This document shows positions 62,528 through 64,000 of a DNA stretch of 64,000 bases, one piece after another; the first letter of the stretch is position 1; each line of letters begins with the position of its first letter. The translations under genes were made by a program, and so were the position numbers. This stretch comes from an uncultured Sinobacteraceae bacterium. GTDB lineage: Bacteria > Pseudomonadota > Gammaproteobacteria > Nevskiales > Nevskiaceae. The notes below the pieces were generated by a model that was given only the letters and a program-made list of their open reading frames with translations, did not search any database and was not told the origin of the DNA. The stretch lies in contig CAIJRD010000020.1 of NCBI GenBank assembly GCA_903822975.1, positions 30,614 to 94,613 of the forward strand, given 5' to 3'.

Positions 62528-64000
62528 TCAGAACTGGTATTTGATGAAGGCCTGTGCGAAATCGCGGTCGGACAGCAGGTTCTCGACGCCACCACCCCAA
62601 TACCAGGTGTAGCCGAGGTTGAACGACAGCGACGACTTGTAGCGCGTTTCAAGCAACACGTCGGCCTCTTTGCGGCCGGCGACGAACTCGTAGCCCGGTC
62701 CCGGCGAGGTGCCGGCGACGTCATGTTTGAGCAGGACGGTCGGATGCAGGCCGACATTGCGCAACACGTTTTCGTAGCTCGCGATGGCGACGATTCGGTA
62801 GCCCCAGGACACTGAATCGACGAAGCCGGTCAGATCCTGCTGGTGCGGATTGAAGCGGCCGCCATCGGGGCCATAGGAGCAGTCCGGCACGTTCGAGCAG
62901 GCCTGCTTCGAGCCATTCGCGCCGGAACCATCGGCGCCTGCGGTTGCCGACAACGATGTCGCCGGTCCTTCGATCTGCAGCACATCGAGCGCCGGCAAGT
63001 CGGGAATGATGTTGGCGCCGATTTCGCCGAGCACGATGATTTGATCGGCACCGAACGGGTTGTCGGAGGCGCCGAGGACGCGGGTGATGCCGAGATCGAG
63101 CTGGATCAGCTGGAAGCGCTCGTAACCCTGGATGTATCCCGGGTTGCTGCGATTCAAGGGCTTCGACAGATCGGTCGCCGGGTTGTGACCGACCACGCCA
63201 CCGCGATACGGGATGATGAAATTCGGGAACGACCGCGCCGACCCCGGAATGTGGCCGACGCCGAGATTGAACGTGTCCGGATACGGGCTGGTGCCGTTGG
63301 CGGTGACGAAGTCGCTGCTGCCGTAAGGCTGCACGCCGCCATTCGGTGCATTGCCGATCGAAAGTCCCAGACCATTGCCAATGCCGGTGCCGGTGCAATG
63401 CGCGCTTTGATCCGAGCAGTTGCTCAGGAAAGGGCCGGCGGCGGCGAACGACAAGTCGGCGATCGACACCTGCATCGGCAGGTTCGGGCGGTATGCCACT
63501 TCGCCTTGCAGCGAGTACTCGCCGACGGTGGTGTTGAAGCTCGCACCGATCAGATGGATGTCTTCCGGGTATTCGAGGAAGAACTGGCCGCTGTTCAACG
63601 GCACCGCGTCGCTGCGTGCGGTGCTGCCGGTGAGCGAGGTGATGGCCGGAACGTTCGGGCAACGGAGGAAGAACCCGACGGTGCTGGTGGCGTCCTTGCT
63701 GCAGGCTTCCTGTCCGGCAAAGAAGCCGAGATAGGGCAGTCGCGAGTGATAGTTCATGTAGTACAGCGACAGATCGGTGCCGCCGTTGAGCCAGTCGGCG
63801 TAATACTCGGCTTTCACGCCGAACTGTCCGGCGGTGCGCGGTTCGAGATCGGGCGCGTGCTTGATGTACGCAGTGGTGTAGGTGATCAGGCTCAGCGGAT
63901 TGTCGAGCGGATGGCCGACGTTGTCCGGGTCGTCGGCGGAGCCGCCGAAGCTCAAGTTGGCGTAGCGGCCAGTGCCGTTGGTGCCGACGTCATTGGTCGA
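62528..64000 (-). CDS. DUF1302 outer-membrane protein, N terminus beyond the window
   Basis: A partial gene; about 490 C-terminal residues are visible and the frame continues off the right edge. It is a close paralogue of the 59852 gene: both have DWLNGGTDLSLYY, FLEYPEDIHLIGASFNTT, PGYIQGYERFQL and the same end (FIKYQF against YVKYQF). Tandem duplication is the simplest reading. The start codon lies outside, and the internal ATG at 63955 is not the gene start. Confidence 0.92.
   Translation of the reverse strand, partial: STNDVGTNGTGRYANLSFGGSADDPDNVGHPLDNPLSLITYTTAYIKHAPDLEPRTAGQFGVKAEYYADWLNGGTDLSLYYMNYHSRLPYLGFFAGQEACSKDATSTVGFFLRCPNVPAITSLTGSTARSDAVPLNSGQFFLEYPEDIHLIGASFNTTVGEYSLQGEVAYRPNLPMQVSIADLSFAAAGPFLSNCSDQSAHCTGTGIGNGLGLSIGNAPNGGVQPYGSSDFVTANGTSPYPDTFNLGVGHIPGSARSFPNFIIPYRGGVVGHNPATDLSKPLNRSNPGYIQGYERFQLIQLDLGITRVLGASDNPFGADQIIVLGEIGANIIPDLPALDVLQIEGPATSLSATAGADGSGANGSKQACSNVPDCSYGPDGGRFNPHQQDLTGFVDSVSWGYRIVAIASYENVLRNVGLHPTVLLKHDVAGTSPGPGYEFVAGRKEADVLLETRYKSSLSFNLGYTWYWGGGVENLLSDRDFAQAFIKYQF

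Noticed and set aside
63955..63957. Start codon of the right-hand DUF1302 gene
   Set aside because: The paralogue continues with matching sequence beyond this ATG to the window edge, so it is an internal methionine.

Overview
The window is about 64 kb of GC-rich chromosomal DNA with dense, mostly short-spaced genes on both strands. Conserved neighbourhoods (ygfB-pepP-ubiH-ubiI type, miaA-hfq-hflX-hflK-hflC-DUF2065-hisZ-purA, a TtpC-type ExbB/ExbD/TonB operon, DUF1329/DUF1302 genes) point to a free-living gammaproteobacterium. The order Lysobacterales/Xanthomonadales is my best guess, with low confidence below class level. I saw no rRNA, tRNA, CRISPR array, prophage or transposase gene.

Layout. 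0.2-11 kb: an outer-membrane-like protein, N-acetylglutamate synthase, and a forward cluster of ygfB, pepP, a DUF3667 membrane protein, ubiH, a large MscS channel, a second ubiquinone-type hydroxylase and a beta carbonic anhydrase. 12-27 kb: an S9 peptidase, an MpaB-like oxygenase, an OPT transporter, RlmA, short-chain dehydrogenases, DNA polymerase IV, a patatin-like lipase, a divergent AraC regulator/desaturase pair, a glutathione transferase and an H-NS protein behind an AT-rich leader. 27.4-35.4 kb: the RNA- and membrane-quality-control cluster miaA, hfq, hflX, hflK, hflC, then hisZ and purA. 35.4-44.1 kb: small secreted proteins, an EAL phosphodiesterase, a persulfide-dioxygenase-like enzyme and SelO. 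44.3-64 kb: a LolA-like protein plus an MMPL transporter fused to a cyclic-nucleotide domain; further dehydrogenase, GreB and hydrolase genes; then a TonB-type energy operon that ends in a TPR-DUF1329 fusion and converges on two DUF1302 outer-membrane genes, the second cut by the window end.

Two things stand out. First, the 545-bp hisZ-purA gap holds three exact 133-bp units. Each repeats the purA ribosome-binding site and first codons, forms a 46-codon ORF that overlaps the next start by 8 bp, and carries an inverted copy of a purA segment that could pair across the real purA start. Second, the energy operon combines a DUF3450-TtpC fusion, a truncated 5' copy of exbB, and a TPR-DUF1329 fusion beside DUF1302 genes. 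This suggests a TonB-energised envelope system working on a lipid-like cargo.

A wider feature is the number of short tandem arrays, all different, with periods of 6, 8, 9, 12 and 14 bp. They lie in gaps, at gene ends, and inside acidic low-complexity protein segments. Several genes (ygfB, mscS, the S9 peptidase, dinB, miaA) have a -10-like hexamer only 6-8 nt before the start codon and no clear ribosome-binding site, which suggests leaderless transcripts.
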